In this document: piece by piece, positions 21,515 to 30,342 of the stretch
Layout of the letters: each line of letters starts with the position of its first letter
How positions within the stretch are numbered: the stretch's first letter is position 1
DNA from: Kalaharituber pfeilii
Taxonomy: Eukaryota; Ascomycota; Pezizomycetes; Pezizales; Pezizaceae
DNA: 64,000 nucleotides
Assembly: GCA_015179045.1 (NCBI GenBank)
Contig: WHUZ01000061.1
Location: 248,001 to 312,000, forward strand
Direction of reading: 5' to 3'
Translations under genes and position numbers: made by a program
The notes under the pieces: model-generated
Databases searched by the model: none
Told to the model about the DNA's origin: nothing
The model's input: only the letters and a program-made list of their open reading frames with translations

Positions 21515-22882
21515 ATGAGACAAAAAAAACGCATAGCCTCTCCATTAATAGAGCCACCTAGCAAACGTCGCGGTGGTAAACCCAAAGGTGCACAGAAATT
21601 TACAGAAAGCGACGAGCGGCGTGTACTGCATATAATGGGGGAAATACTTCCATATGGAAGTGATATGTGGGAGAAGGTAACAGTATTGAAATATAGATAG
21701 TTAGATCATACTAACTCGAAGCAACTGTAGGTTGAGACTGTATATAATGATCTTGCAACGGTTGAAAAGCGCAAGTCTAGGGATGCAAAATTCCTAAAAG
21801 GAATATATACATTCCTTATTAAAGCAAGAAAACCTACAGGGAACCCAAATATACCCGAGAATATCAAGATTGCTTTGGATATTGAAAAGCAGATTGAAGA
21901 CAAGCTCAGTATGGGGGTACTGAGTGACTCCAAAGCAGAAGAAGAAGGTTCGGAGGGTTCTAGTGAAGAAGAGAGTGAGGAGGAATCCACATCTAAAGAG
22001 GAATTAGATCGTGGAAGCACTACCGAAGTAGATGAGTTCGAAGATGAGTCTGATGCAGAGAAAATCGGAGTACAGCTACAGCTGCACTCATTCTTACCAT
22101 CACCACCACCACCATCTACACCATATGCGGCACCGTCACCATCACCCGCACCATATTCTGCGCCTCCCCCTCCTCCGTCACCTCCCCCTCGTCCTCCGTC
22201 AGCTCCTCCTCGTCCTCCATCACCTCCTCCTCGTTCTTCGTCACCTCCTCCAGCTCCGCAAACTATTCAGGGGATTCTGAAAAGATCTGGCTCCTCATCT
22301 AGTATTTCGGAGCCTGGAATTGCTAGCACTATGAAGAAAAAGGCTAAATCTCCTACCAGTACAAAGCCTTCCTCCCTCTCAGTAAAATTTGAGCCATCTA
22401 CGAAGGTATCTAAAAAGACTACTGGAACTTCAGCCCCATCTCCAGCTCCAACTCCTACAGTTGACCGCTTTCGGACTCCTCGTCAAGTCATTCAGAGGCA
22501 AGCCATTGAGCGTGATCAGATTATGGCTCGTCTGTCCACAGCTCTAGAGCCAAATGATACTTTGGAGAAGTTTGGAATGATGCAAGTGGTACAGAGTCAG
22601 TTGCAGGAGGAAAGGGCACGTAATGCACGTCTGGAAGAGCGATATGATAAGCTTCTTGCAGAGCATCGAAAGTTGGAAATGGAGCATCAAATATGTAAGC
22701 TCCTTCAAGGTAATACTAATAGCAGGCTACCTTCAGGTCTATATCCTCCTTCAGGACTGCATCCTCCTCTACCTCCGGTTTTACATCATCCTTCTACAGG
22801 TTCACATCCTCCTCCTTCTCCACCTCCTTCTTCTGGTTCTACACAATATGGGATTGAGCACTCCTTTTCTTCATTGCAGTAG
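21515..22882 (+). CDS. Harbinger-associated Myb/SANT-like protein
   Basis: Exons 21515-21676 and 21731-22882 join in frame across a 54-bp intron with a TACTAAC branch site and TGTAG acceptor, giving 437 residues. Residues about 25-110 resemble a trihelix/Myb-like DNA-binding domain: KFTESDERRVLHIMGEILPY, WEKVETVYNDL, FLKGIYTFLIKARKPTGNPN. An acidic Ser/Glu stretch follows, then Pro-rich tracts (PPPPSPPPRPPSAPPRPPSP), a basic linker, a predicted coiled coil (QEERARNARLEERYDKLLAE) and another Pro/Ser-rich tail. In PIF/Harbinger elements such a partner helps the transposase reach the nucleus and bind DNA; that role is inferred from family and position. No stop interrupts it, unlike the transposase. 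Confidence 0.75.
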
Positions 22883-23274
22883 AAATTAGTTTATTGATCT
22901 TTGTGAGTTTCCTTTTTTTTTATATATATTTATCACATTCCTGTAATGAGGTGAAAGTATGGAGGTGGGGGCATTGAGGTGAGGGCAGAAAAGGTACAGC
23001 AGGATAGGGTGGGACAGAGGGTACGGTGGAGGAGGCATATTGGTTGAGGGTGTGACAGTATTATTTTTCTTTATATTTATCTCTTAGCCTTTATGTATCT
23101 ATTAGCCTTGCATATATCTCTTAGTCTCTTATATATCTCTTTGTCTCCTTATCTCTTTATTAATATTGTATCCTCACTGTATATCTGTTCATCTCTGAGT
23201 TTATGCTTTATATACACCATAATTCAATCAAATTAAGTGTCACAATTAACATGGTCGGGGGAGTACCGAACCGT

Positions 23275-23673
23275 CTGAACCGCCCGCGTCACCCGCGCTC
23301 GCATACCGCGCTCGCATATTGCGCTCGCATATTGCGCTAGCATACTAATTCAAGCCCCCCTTTTTTTTTAGCTCCTTCGAACTGACCTGCGCCTTAGCTG
23401 AGGTGGTAAGCTGTGGTCTCCGGCAATGGAGGTAACCAAGAGCAGCCACCGAGAGGTGTAGAATTGAGGGCCCCGGTTCAATTCCGACCGGTGGAAGAGG
23501 GTTGTCCGGCATCTCTATGAGATGGACTGCAATGCTCCGGTTCCAGCAATGATCTCTTGTGAGTTAGAATTTACTGTAATTTCCTCTCCCTTAGGAGTTA
23601 GAAATTCTAATGATGAGCAATTGGGAGCTGGAACCGGGGTAACTTGTTTTGATTTTTTCTAAGATACTACTAC
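23275..23673 (+). mobile_element. tRNA-headed SINE
   Basis: A 399-bp insertion flanked by TACCGAACCGT (23264-23274 and 23674-23684). It carries RNA polymerase III promoter-like boxes: A box TAGCTGAGGTGG at 23395-23406 and B box GGTTCAATTCC at 23475-23485. It has a T6 run near 23653 and a short TAC-repeat tail. A CGCTCGCAT tandem precedes the head. The tRNA-like part does not fold into a normal mature tRNA in my reading, so I call a SINE rather than a tRNA gene. Confidence 0.72.
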
Positions 23674-23802
23674 TACCGAACCGTGATATATCTACCACAC
23701 CATGCCCTATATATGCCTCCTCGTGCCTCCGTGCCCATATATGCCTTCGCGTGCCTCCCTCGTGCCCCCGTGCCCCCGTGCCCCCGTTCCTCCTCCATTA
23801 CA

Positions 23803-25107
23803 TTACGCAACAAAATTATAGAACCTCCGGATTCGGTCATTCTTTTTGATATCTCCAAACAAATACTCCTGAAAGTTAGAATAAAACCCCCCTTCATTCC
23901 AAACACGCTCATACACAGTGCGTATTTGATTAACTCCAACTATACGTGCTCGTATATTATGCAGTCGGCAGCATAGCTCAAGTACAAGATAACGGTAAGC
24001 AGCATCATCAGCAGGCATTGGTAGCTTCAATCTTCCAAAAGAGCCTTGTAGGCTTTGCATCCCCCATTCTGCAGCTTGACGTGCTGATACTAACTGCTTA
24101 TAAAACTCCACCTGATATTGAGCTTCATAAGGATTATTGGCATATCCAGTATAGTTTGCCTTAGGGGGAGTACGAATCTTTGACTGCAGTTGTGGATGTG
24201 CTGTTGTAAAAGCAGTATCGGCAATACGGTAGTATGGTTCTGGAGTTGACTCAATCAACTTGGTGTAAAGATGTCGAGCAACATTAGAGTCATGCCAGCT
24301 ACCTGGAGCATTAATAGTCGCATGAATAATTGTGCCATCAGGAGCAAAAACAAAGAGATTGGAGGTATAGTGGCTACTACACCAGCCATTGTAGAATGCA
24401 TTTTCAACGTCAAGATCTTGAGATCTAGCAATTGGAAGATGAAGACCATCAACAAAGCCAAATCCGGACTTTACCAATGGATGACGCTCTCGAATAAGCC
24501 TGTAAATTTGTGAGCTATGCTCCACTTTCTCCTGTTATAAAGATACATACCTACTAAACTGAAATAGTTCACTCTCCTTAGGCCATTTAACTCGAGCTTC
24601 AGGTATTTGCTGCAAACAATATAAGAGTAGACGCATGCCAAACAATCGATATCGAGAGCAGACAGCAGGAGTTACTCCAAAGATCTGCTGAAGTGTATAA
24701 TCTGCCATTGTTGAATTAAGATGATGAAGAACCAGTCCTAAAGCTCCTGCTGCACTCAATGATCTCCGCCCAATATGACCTTCAGTTAAAGTACCCTCCG
24801 GATTTACATCATTCCTTGGAATTGGTGTTGTATTCCATAGTCTTTCAAAGGGACCCAATAAAAACGCGAAAGAGCTGCAGTCGAAACCCATTGTTGTAAT
24901 AAAGGCTCTATCATTAGCATTGTTATAGAGACTATCCCAAGCTGTTCCACCTCGCGGTTGTGGGAGATCTGGTCGCGTAAGATAAAAGCGCAATCGACGC
25001 CTTCGCAATCGTTCACGATAGTCAGCATAAAGCCAGATAAGGACAAGGGCAGTGATATATGTATTCCGTTCTTGTTCATAGGGCATTAAAGCAGCTGACG
25101 AATCCAT
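23803..25107 (-). pseudogene. PIF/Harbinger transposase with a single premature stop
   Basis: The minus-strand frame runs from ATG at 25107 to the stop at 23803, about 434 codons, interrupted once by TAA at 24537-24535 in ..RYVSL*QEKVEHSSQ. The DDE_Tnp_4-type catalytic motifs are present: GFVDGLHLPI with the first Asp, NAPGSWHDSNVA, RIADTAF with the second Asp, and EWGMQSLQGSFGRLK with the Glu. The N-terminal half holds the helix-rich FGVTPAVCSRYRL segment. A CAA-to-TAA change would explain the stop, consistent with a C-to-T mutation. A 19-nt GT..AG stretch overlaps it but is too short for an intron and would shift the frame. The length is normal for the family. Confidence 0.85.
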
Positions 25108-25357
25108 GGTATGAAAACACGTGAGCGTGTGTGAGAAGGTGGGCGAAGAAAAGGTGGGCGAAGAAAAGGTGTGGGCGAAGGGTGAAAAGGTAGGCGAAGA
25201 GGTTGAAAATTTTCTAAGTCGAATAGAAATAGTCTATTTGGGTCGAATAGAAAGGGCTCGAATAGGGGGGGGCCCCTATTCCGTTGAAATAGAAATGGCC
25301 ATTTTTCGAATAGAACCCCTTCTATTCGGCGCGAATAGACCTACGGGAAGTCCTCCA

Positions 25358-25612
25358 TTAAGTCTACCAGAAATACAGACGATTTATTATGTACTTGTGT
25401 TGTTGCTGCGTCCTACTATAGTAAATGGCTGAATAATAGTAATAAAAGCTGTTACCGCAATTTTGTAAATACTTGGCTGAAGAGCTTTAATAGTATATAA
25501 GGCTCTTGAAAACTGTTCTGGCATATATTTTCTGCTTATTCAATAGCTTGCCATGCCCACTCTCACTCAGCATTACCTAACATTTAGCATTACCTATCAT
25601 CTCGGTCTTAGT
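25358..25612. other. Spacer between Harbinger and the MITE
   Basis: No gene is recognised. Confidence 0.4.
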
Positions 25613-26249
25613 GGATGACTTCCCGTCGGCCCAGACGACCAGACCCAGACCCCACCTCCAGATTCCGTCTCAGACCCGATTCCCGTCGCAACCACAAAAT
25701 TCAAGTTTCGTGAACGTCCAGATTCTCAGATCTCAGATTTGTCAGCGAACAAACTTCGCGCTTCACTTAGTCATATCGCGATACCAAAAATTTACTTTCA
25801 AAGAGTAAATTTGAATGCTACATTTTGCAATCCTTTGACTGGCACAGGCTCTGTCTAGCTGTACTAGATTCGCAGTAAAGCTCCTCAGGTAAAGTAAAAC
25901 TGCTTTCGTTGTTATCGCGTAAGCTGAAAAGTGTAATGCACGTAAACAAAGAAATGATAGGTTTATGCTCAATTTCTGCATAAGTTGAGGCGTTGCAGTA
26001 GAAATCAATTTGCGATATGCAGAAATTTTGGTGTTGGCAGCATTTATTTTCTTTTATGCTATGTTACGTAACCCCGTTTTTACTAGTCACTTGATTTGGA
26101 ACGCGCTTCCAAAAATTCTGGGTCTGGCGGAGGGGGGGGGGGGGGGTCCGCCAGAATCTAAAATTTGGAAGGGGGTTAAAATTTTTTTCTGGTAGATCGA
26201 GCACTGATAAGGTCTGGGTCTGGTCGTCTGGGCCGACGGGAAGTCATCC
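25613..26249. mobile_element. Harbinger-related MITE (637 bp)
   Basis: Inverted ends GGATGACTTCCCGTCGGCCC and its complement at 26249, flanked by the 3-bp duplication AGT (25610-25612, 26250-26252). The core GACTTCCCGT is shared with the Harbinger element at 21149-25357. No coding capacity. Confidence 0.8.
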
Positions 26250-26252
26250 AGT

Positions 26253-26402
26253 CTTCTTACCAATACCACGCCTCCGTAGCCTTTCCGGCCCGCAGCATAT
26301 ACATCTCCGTAGCCATTTCGGCCCGCCGTATACACACCTCCGTAGCCGTAACATCCAGTACCTTCAAGCGCCCACCGGAGCCTAGCCCCTCACGCCCGTA
26401 AC
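26253..26402 (+). repeat. LTR-like end fragment with a short tandem repeat
   Basis: Two and a half copies of a ~32-bp CTCCGTAGCC..GGCCCGC unit, then CATCCAGTACCTTCAAGCGC and CCTAGCCCCTCACGCCCGTA ending ACA. The last 60 bp recur at about 52805-52872. Confidence 0.55.
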
Positions 26403-26956
26403 AATATCTAAAAAAAGTTATTTAATATTTAAAAAAAGTTATTTAATATTTAAAAAACGTTATTTAATAACTAAAAAGAATTAATTAATATTTAAAACAA
26501 TTAAAATAAGTTATTTAATAATTAAAAAAGTTACTTGTTACTAAAAAAAAGTTATCTAATATTTAAAAGAAGTTACTTGAAATTTAAAATACCTAACATA
26601 AGTTACTTAATAATTAAAAAGAATTATTTAATACTTATAAAGAGTTACTTAATACTTAAAAAAAGTTATTCAATACTTAAAAAATATTATCTAATACTTA
26701 AAAAAAGTTATTTAATATCTTTAAAAAGTTACTTAATATTTAAAACAACCAAAATAACTAACTTAATAATTAAAAAAAGTTATTTAGTACTTAAAAAGAA
26801 TTACTTAATATTAAAAAAAAGTTACTTAATAAAAAGAAAAAAGTTACTTAGTGACCAAAGAGAGTTATTTAATACTTATAAAGAGTTGTTCAATATCTAA
26901 AAGAAATTACTTAATATCTAAACAGAGTTATTTAATATCTAAAACAACCTAAATAA
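26403..26956 (+). repeat. AT-rich 21-bp satellite, RIP-like state
   Basis: About 25 imperfect copies of a unit near AGTTATTTAATACTTAAAAA. It differs from the GC-richer unit at 29147-29520 almost only by C-to-T and G-to-A changes (see findings). The open frame through it is a by-product of the repeat. Confidence 0.85.
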
Positions 26957-27170
26957 GTTACTTACGGGACCTCTCCGGGCAGGCCAGTCTGGCCTGCCGG
27001 GATGCAAAGGTATCTATCGACAGGGGACTGTAGACTAGCCTGCCCGGTTGCAGAGGTATCTACAGGGGACGGCATAGGTCTTCAGATCGCATGCCAGACT
27101 TATGCATATGCGTGAGAGGCGATTTTTTTTTTTTTTTTTCTTTTATATCGGTACTCGCATCAGTCGCATG

Positions 27171-27481
27171 GTGGAGGTGTGGGGAGGTGCAAACGGGGGA
27201 GCATCTCACTTTCCGATGCAGAAGCTAGGAGAACCGTCCAAAAGGTTTTGAGAGGTGGAGCGACATGGGAAAGAATTGGAAAGGAAAGGCGGAGAATGGG
27301 GAGGAATGTGACATTTTAGAGAATTTCTTCGCCGGGGTCAAGTTCTAGAAGTTAGGAGAGCGGCGGCGACGGCGCGATGGGGCCATGTACGTAGAAATTT
27401 AGTTTAGCCTGTCTCCGGGCTATGAGGGCTTGCCCAAAAACCCTGCCATGGCCACGTGCTACAAGCGGGGTTATGTGATTC

Positions 27482-27512
<31 letters not shown>
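27171..27512 (+). mobile_element. LINE B 3'-end insertion (342 bp)
   Basis: Contains the end of ORF2 (GAGGTGCAAACGGGGGAGCA, compare 29981-30060), the 3' UTR with CCTGTCTCCGGGC, the B tail and poly(A). Flanked by CATCAGTCGCATG (27159-27170) and CATCAGTCCCATG (27513-27524). It splits the hairpin of the enclosing LINE A derivative. Confidence 0.83.
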
Positions 27513-27513
<1 letters not shown>

Positions 27514-27558
27514 ATCAGTCCCATGCCGCCCTGTGGGCTATGGCGGGGTTTAATTACA

Positions 27559-27678
27559 TATTCCCCGATGAGAACTGTGGGCCCCATGTACCTAAGTTTT
27601 AGTTTAGTTCCTTTTTTCCTTTAAAGAACCCTCGCTATAGCCCATAGGGCAGCACGCGAGTATTGATATAAAAAAAGA
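27559..27678 (+). mobile_element. LINE A micro-insertion (120 bp)
   Basis: Short 3' UTR, hairpin CTCGCTATAGCCCATAGGGC and a short A run, flanked by GGTTTAATTACA (27547-27558) and GGTTTAATTATA (27679-27690). Confidence 0.83.
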
Positions 27679-27999
27679 GGTTTAATTATACAAGGAATAA
27701 ATGAGAAAGAACAAAAGAACTAATTAATATGTATGAGACCCACGGCCCTTGCTGGTTTAAAAGCCAGCATGTACGGGGACCTTGTCTTCCTATTTCCGTC
27801 CTCTGTCCCATTCATACTGGTCCACTCTCAGCCATCATCCTCCGAGCCTCACTCTCCCAACCTCGGTGGTTTTCTCCAAGTAGACTACCGCTAAGCTTGT
27901 CTTTTTCCCTTCATCGACCAGTGTTTGTTTCTTCCTCAGCCAACAGATCCCGATAAGCTGCTCCAACCATGTGAGAGGCGAGGTATATATTATTCAATT

Positions 28000-28790
28000 A
28001 TCAAGTCATCTACATACAAGGAAGATTTAGAAGATTTAGAAGGTTAATATGGCCGTAGTCAATGGTACATGTCGAGTCTGTACTAGAATTACATCTTGCG
28101 TTTCCTGTGGTATCTCATTGACTATAAGATCATTTCTCCGCTGATTAGCCTGAGATTCTACAAGCTCCACACCGGTCAATGCCCGCTGCCTTGCTGGGCC
28201 TTTTGTTTTTTTCTACCTTAAAGAAGGTTCAGCAACAGCAAGTGCAAACTCTTGAGGAAGATTAAGTTGCTGCTCATGGAGAAACTGTTGTCTGAGCTGC
28301 GTTGCTATTCGCTGATGTAATTGCACATAACGTTCTGAGTCTTCAGAGGACAGAGTTTGCTGAAATGCTTGTTCATGCGCAAGTGACCTTAAGAGAAGAT
28401 TACGGCCTGCATTAACTAGTGGGTTATAAAATGGCGATAGTAGCGGCGCCGGTACTGGTATGGGTGCTAGAGCCAGTGTTAATGCTAGTGCTAGTACGGG
28501 CACTGGTACTGGTGCTGGTGCCAGTGCTGATACTAGTGCGAGAGCTAGTGTTGATTCTGGGGAGCTTTCATCTTGAGTAAGATCAATAAATGCTGGCATA
28601 GTCCAAGTAGCGGATTCAATAGTAGAGCTCTCAATAAACCATTGCAGATGAAATAGAGTGGGTGCCAGTGGAATAAGAGAGTTATGTTGAAAGAAAGGCT
28701 GCAGTCGGTGAGCGCAAGGAAAAGCATAGCGAGTGGCTAATCCAGCTATTGCATATAGCGTTGTATTCTCCAGCTCTTAAATTATGGGCT
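28000..28790 (-). pseudogene. C-terminal fragment of a MULE transposase
   Basis: The minus strand reads LATRYAFPCAHRLQPFF .. TLFHLQWFIES .. SATWTMPAFIDLTQDES, then an Ala/Pro/Val-rich repeat and ESQANQRRNDLIVNEIPQET. The first and last blocks align with IIQYAILCQYFLHTFFLLEE .. HWTMALNNT and AKQRAIQEHDNIAEYHTQD in the element at 61512-63960. The DDE core is absent, so this is a tail only. Near 28200 the frame ends at a stop, and the final block is in a broken frame. Confidence 0.6.
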
Positions 28791-28820
28791 ACCAGACTGG
28801 CCTGCCCGGAGAGGTCCCGA

Positions 28821-28900
28821 GTTACGTACTTAGTAATAAAAAAAAGTCACTCAACACTTAAAAAGAGTTATTCAATATCTGAAAAAAGTTGCCTAATATT
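28821..28900 (+). repeat. AT-rich satellite, continued
   Basis: Resumes the 21-bp satellite after the MULE (AGTCACTCAACACTTAAAAA, GAGTTATTCAATATCTGAAA). Confidence 0.75.
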
Positions 28901-29146
28901 TGAGACAAAGGAAAGACCTCTTGAACCTATCAAAATAAGAGAAAGACCTACTACTCAATCTAATGGCCAGATTGGAAGAAAGGAACTAACTTGTTATTTG
29001 ACGTCTCTTTATTTTCTCAAACTTTCCTTTCTTATTTCTCACTATTTTGCCACTATTCCCTTTATTTCCTTACCATTATGTAACTATACCTCGCCATAGC
29101 CCACAGGGTGGCAGCGAGTACATAATGATATAAAAAAAAAAAAAAA
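28901..29146 (+). mobile_element. LINE A 3'-end insertion in the satellite
   Basis: Contains a degenerate end of ORF2, a UTR, CCTCGCCATAGCCCACAGGG and poly(A). Its sides are a left AT-rich (AGTTGCCTAATAT) and right GC-rich (AGTCGCCTGACAT) version of the same satellite unit, most likely the diverged target duplication. The left boundary is approximate. Confidence 0.65.
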
Positions 29147-29520
29147 GTCGCCTGACATCCAAAAAGGGTCGCCCGACACTAGCCTCGTCCCCAGGCGGTC
29201 GTAGAAGCCTGAGATTAGCTAATCGGGTGATCACGTGTGTGCCAAGAACTGTAAATTATTATAAAACAATATACAACCAAGTCAAATATATAACCATAGC
29301 CCGACACCCAAAAAGAGACGCCCGACAACCAAAGAGAGTCGCCTGACAACTACTCGCTGGTTCATAAAGTATTGGAACGCTGTATAAATTGTGTGGGCTA
29401 TTCCGAGTCGCCTTTTGGAATAGTGCAAATAATGTTATATAGCGTTCCAATACTTTCCAAACCAGTGAGCAAAGAGACTCGCCCGACAATCAAAGAGGGT
29501 CGCCTGACAACCAATAGTCT
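29147..29520 (+). repeat. GC-richer 21-bp satellite
   Basis: Units such as AGTCGCCCGACAACCAAAGA occur at 29147-29190, 29297-29352 and 29473-29515. The gaps are filled by unrelated sequence (29190-29296) and the MITE 29353-29470. Confidence 0.8.
29353..29470. mobile_element. 118-bp MITE in the satellite
   Basis: Arms CTCGCTGGTTCATAAAGTAT and TGGAACGCTGTATA, mirrored by TATAGCGTTCCAATACTTTC and CAAACCAGTGAG at the right. The left flank is TA, the right CA. Confidence 0.78.
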
Positions 29521-29528
29521 TGGCACGA

Positions 29529-30165
29529 GAACAACGTAACCCCGCTTGCAGCGCTAAGCCATGGCAGGTCCCTCACAGCCGTGCAACCAGAATACAGGTG
29601 ACCCTGGCTATAATGAACCTCTTTTTAGTGAAAACCTGGCTACAGTGAAGGGATGGGCGAGCTTCTTTGTCTACACAGGTAAAGAAAGTGCCCTCGCTAT
29701 AGTGAACACTGGTTATAGTGAAGAAAATAAAGTCGGTCGGATTCTTGGCCTTCATTATAGCCAGGTTCACCTGTACTCACAGCCCGGAGACAGGCTGAAA
29801 GAAAATTTTAACCTCACCTCGCCAGAATCCCCCGCCCCCCTGCCTTCTAGAACCTTATCCCCGGAAAAGAAATTCTCCAACACATCGTATTCCTCTGCCC
29901 GTTCTCTGCCGTTCTCTTCCAGTTCTTTTCCATGTACTTCCATTCTCTAAATCCTTCTGGACGATTCTCTTTGTGACTGCACTGGAACGCGAGATGCTCC
30001 CCCGTTTGCACCTCCCCCGTTTGCACCTCCCCCGTTTGCACCTCCCCACACCTGCTCCGCGTACAGATGTCCGCAACCATAACGGATGACAACTCTAACG
30101 GTGCTGAGTACATAATCCTAGCCTCGCTCCGCGTGGACCCAATCCAGAACCCTGTAATCTGCATG
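29529..30165 (-). mobile_element. LINE B 3' fragment
   Basis: Minus strand: end of ORF2 with ICTRSRCGE..TGEHLAFQC and three tandem copies of GAGGTGCAAACGGGG (about 29996-30050), a 3' UTR with CCTGTCTCCGGGCTGTGAG, and a tail CCATGGCTTAGCGCTGCAAG ending GTTACGTT without poly(A). The MITE 29595-29773 interrupts the UTR. The 5' boundary is approximate. Confidence 0.75.
29595..29773. mobile_element. pogo-like MITE (179 bp)
   Basis: TA at 29593-29594 and 29774-29775; inverted ends CAGGTGACCCTGGCTATAAT and ATTATAGCCAGGTTCACCTG. CAG-starting ends with TA duplication fit pogo/Fot1-type elements. Confidence 0.82.
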
Positions 30166-30342
30166 GTTAAAGGTCTGCTCAGTATACAGCAATCAGCCGC
30201 TTTTCTACCCCGCCTGAGGATTTAGATCGGCACAAAGGAACGAACGTGCATCGACAGAATTCAACTAGTTTTCTATAAGGACCAGAATCGATATCAGCAA
30301 ATACAGCAAAAAATATCCCGGGCACTTCTCACATTTTCGACG
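30166..30342 (+). other. Upstream region of the NLR gene
   Basis: No features identified beyond the start of the NLR frame at ATG 30343. Confidence 0.4.

Larger units (their letters stand above)
21149..25357. mobile_element. PIF/Harbinger-type DNA transposon (4.2 kb)
   Basis: Terminal inverted repeats start TGGAGGACTTCCCGTAGGTC at the left and match the complement of the right end at 25357, continuing with CTATTCGCGCC. It carries the two genes typical of the superfamily in divergent arrangement: a Myb/SANT-like protein (21515-22882, plus) and a DDE transposase (23803-25107, minus). A SINE (23275-23673) is inserted between them. The flanks (CTT, ATT) do not give a clean 3-bp duplication. Confidence 0.85.
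27123..27970 (-). mobile_element. Second copy of the gag-only LINE A derivative
   Basis: Flanked by GTGAGAGGCGA (27112-27122 and 27971-27981). Reading minus: poly(A) and hairpin at the left end, and at about 27780-27960 sequence homologous to the 3' part of the gag frame of 3585-4469 (it shares TCCGTCCTCTGTCCCATTC). It is interrupted by 27171-27512 and 27559-27678. Confidence 0.8.
26966..28820 (-). mobile_element. MULE-type DNA transposon remnant (1.86 kb)
   Basis: Inverted ends GGGACCTCTCCGGGCAGG and CCTGCCCGGAGAGGTCCC, flanked by GTTACTTAC (26957-26965) and GTTACGTAC (28821-28829), close to the 9-bp duplication expected of MULEs. The inside holds a C-terminal transposase fragment similar to the MULE at 61512-63960 and a nested set of LINE insertions. 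It sits within the 21-bp satellite. Confidence 0.75.

Noticed and set aside
22032..22280. His/Leu-rich open frame overlapping the Myb-like gene
   Set aside because: It is a shifted reading of the Pro-rich repeats of the real frame 21515-22882.
23389..23496. A functional tRNA gene
   Set aside because: A and B boxes are present, but spacing and stems do not give a proper cloverleaf, and the sequence sits inside a unit with target duplications; a SINE fits better.
24519..24537. 19-nt GT..AG intron across the stop in the Harbinger transposase
   Set aside because: It is shorter than any usual fungal intron, and removing it shifts the reading frame. A premature stop is simpler.
26535..26900. 121-residue Lys/Tyr/Leu-rich open frame
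   Set aside because: It runs through the AT-rich 21-bp satellite; the frame stays open because the unit length is a multiple of three.
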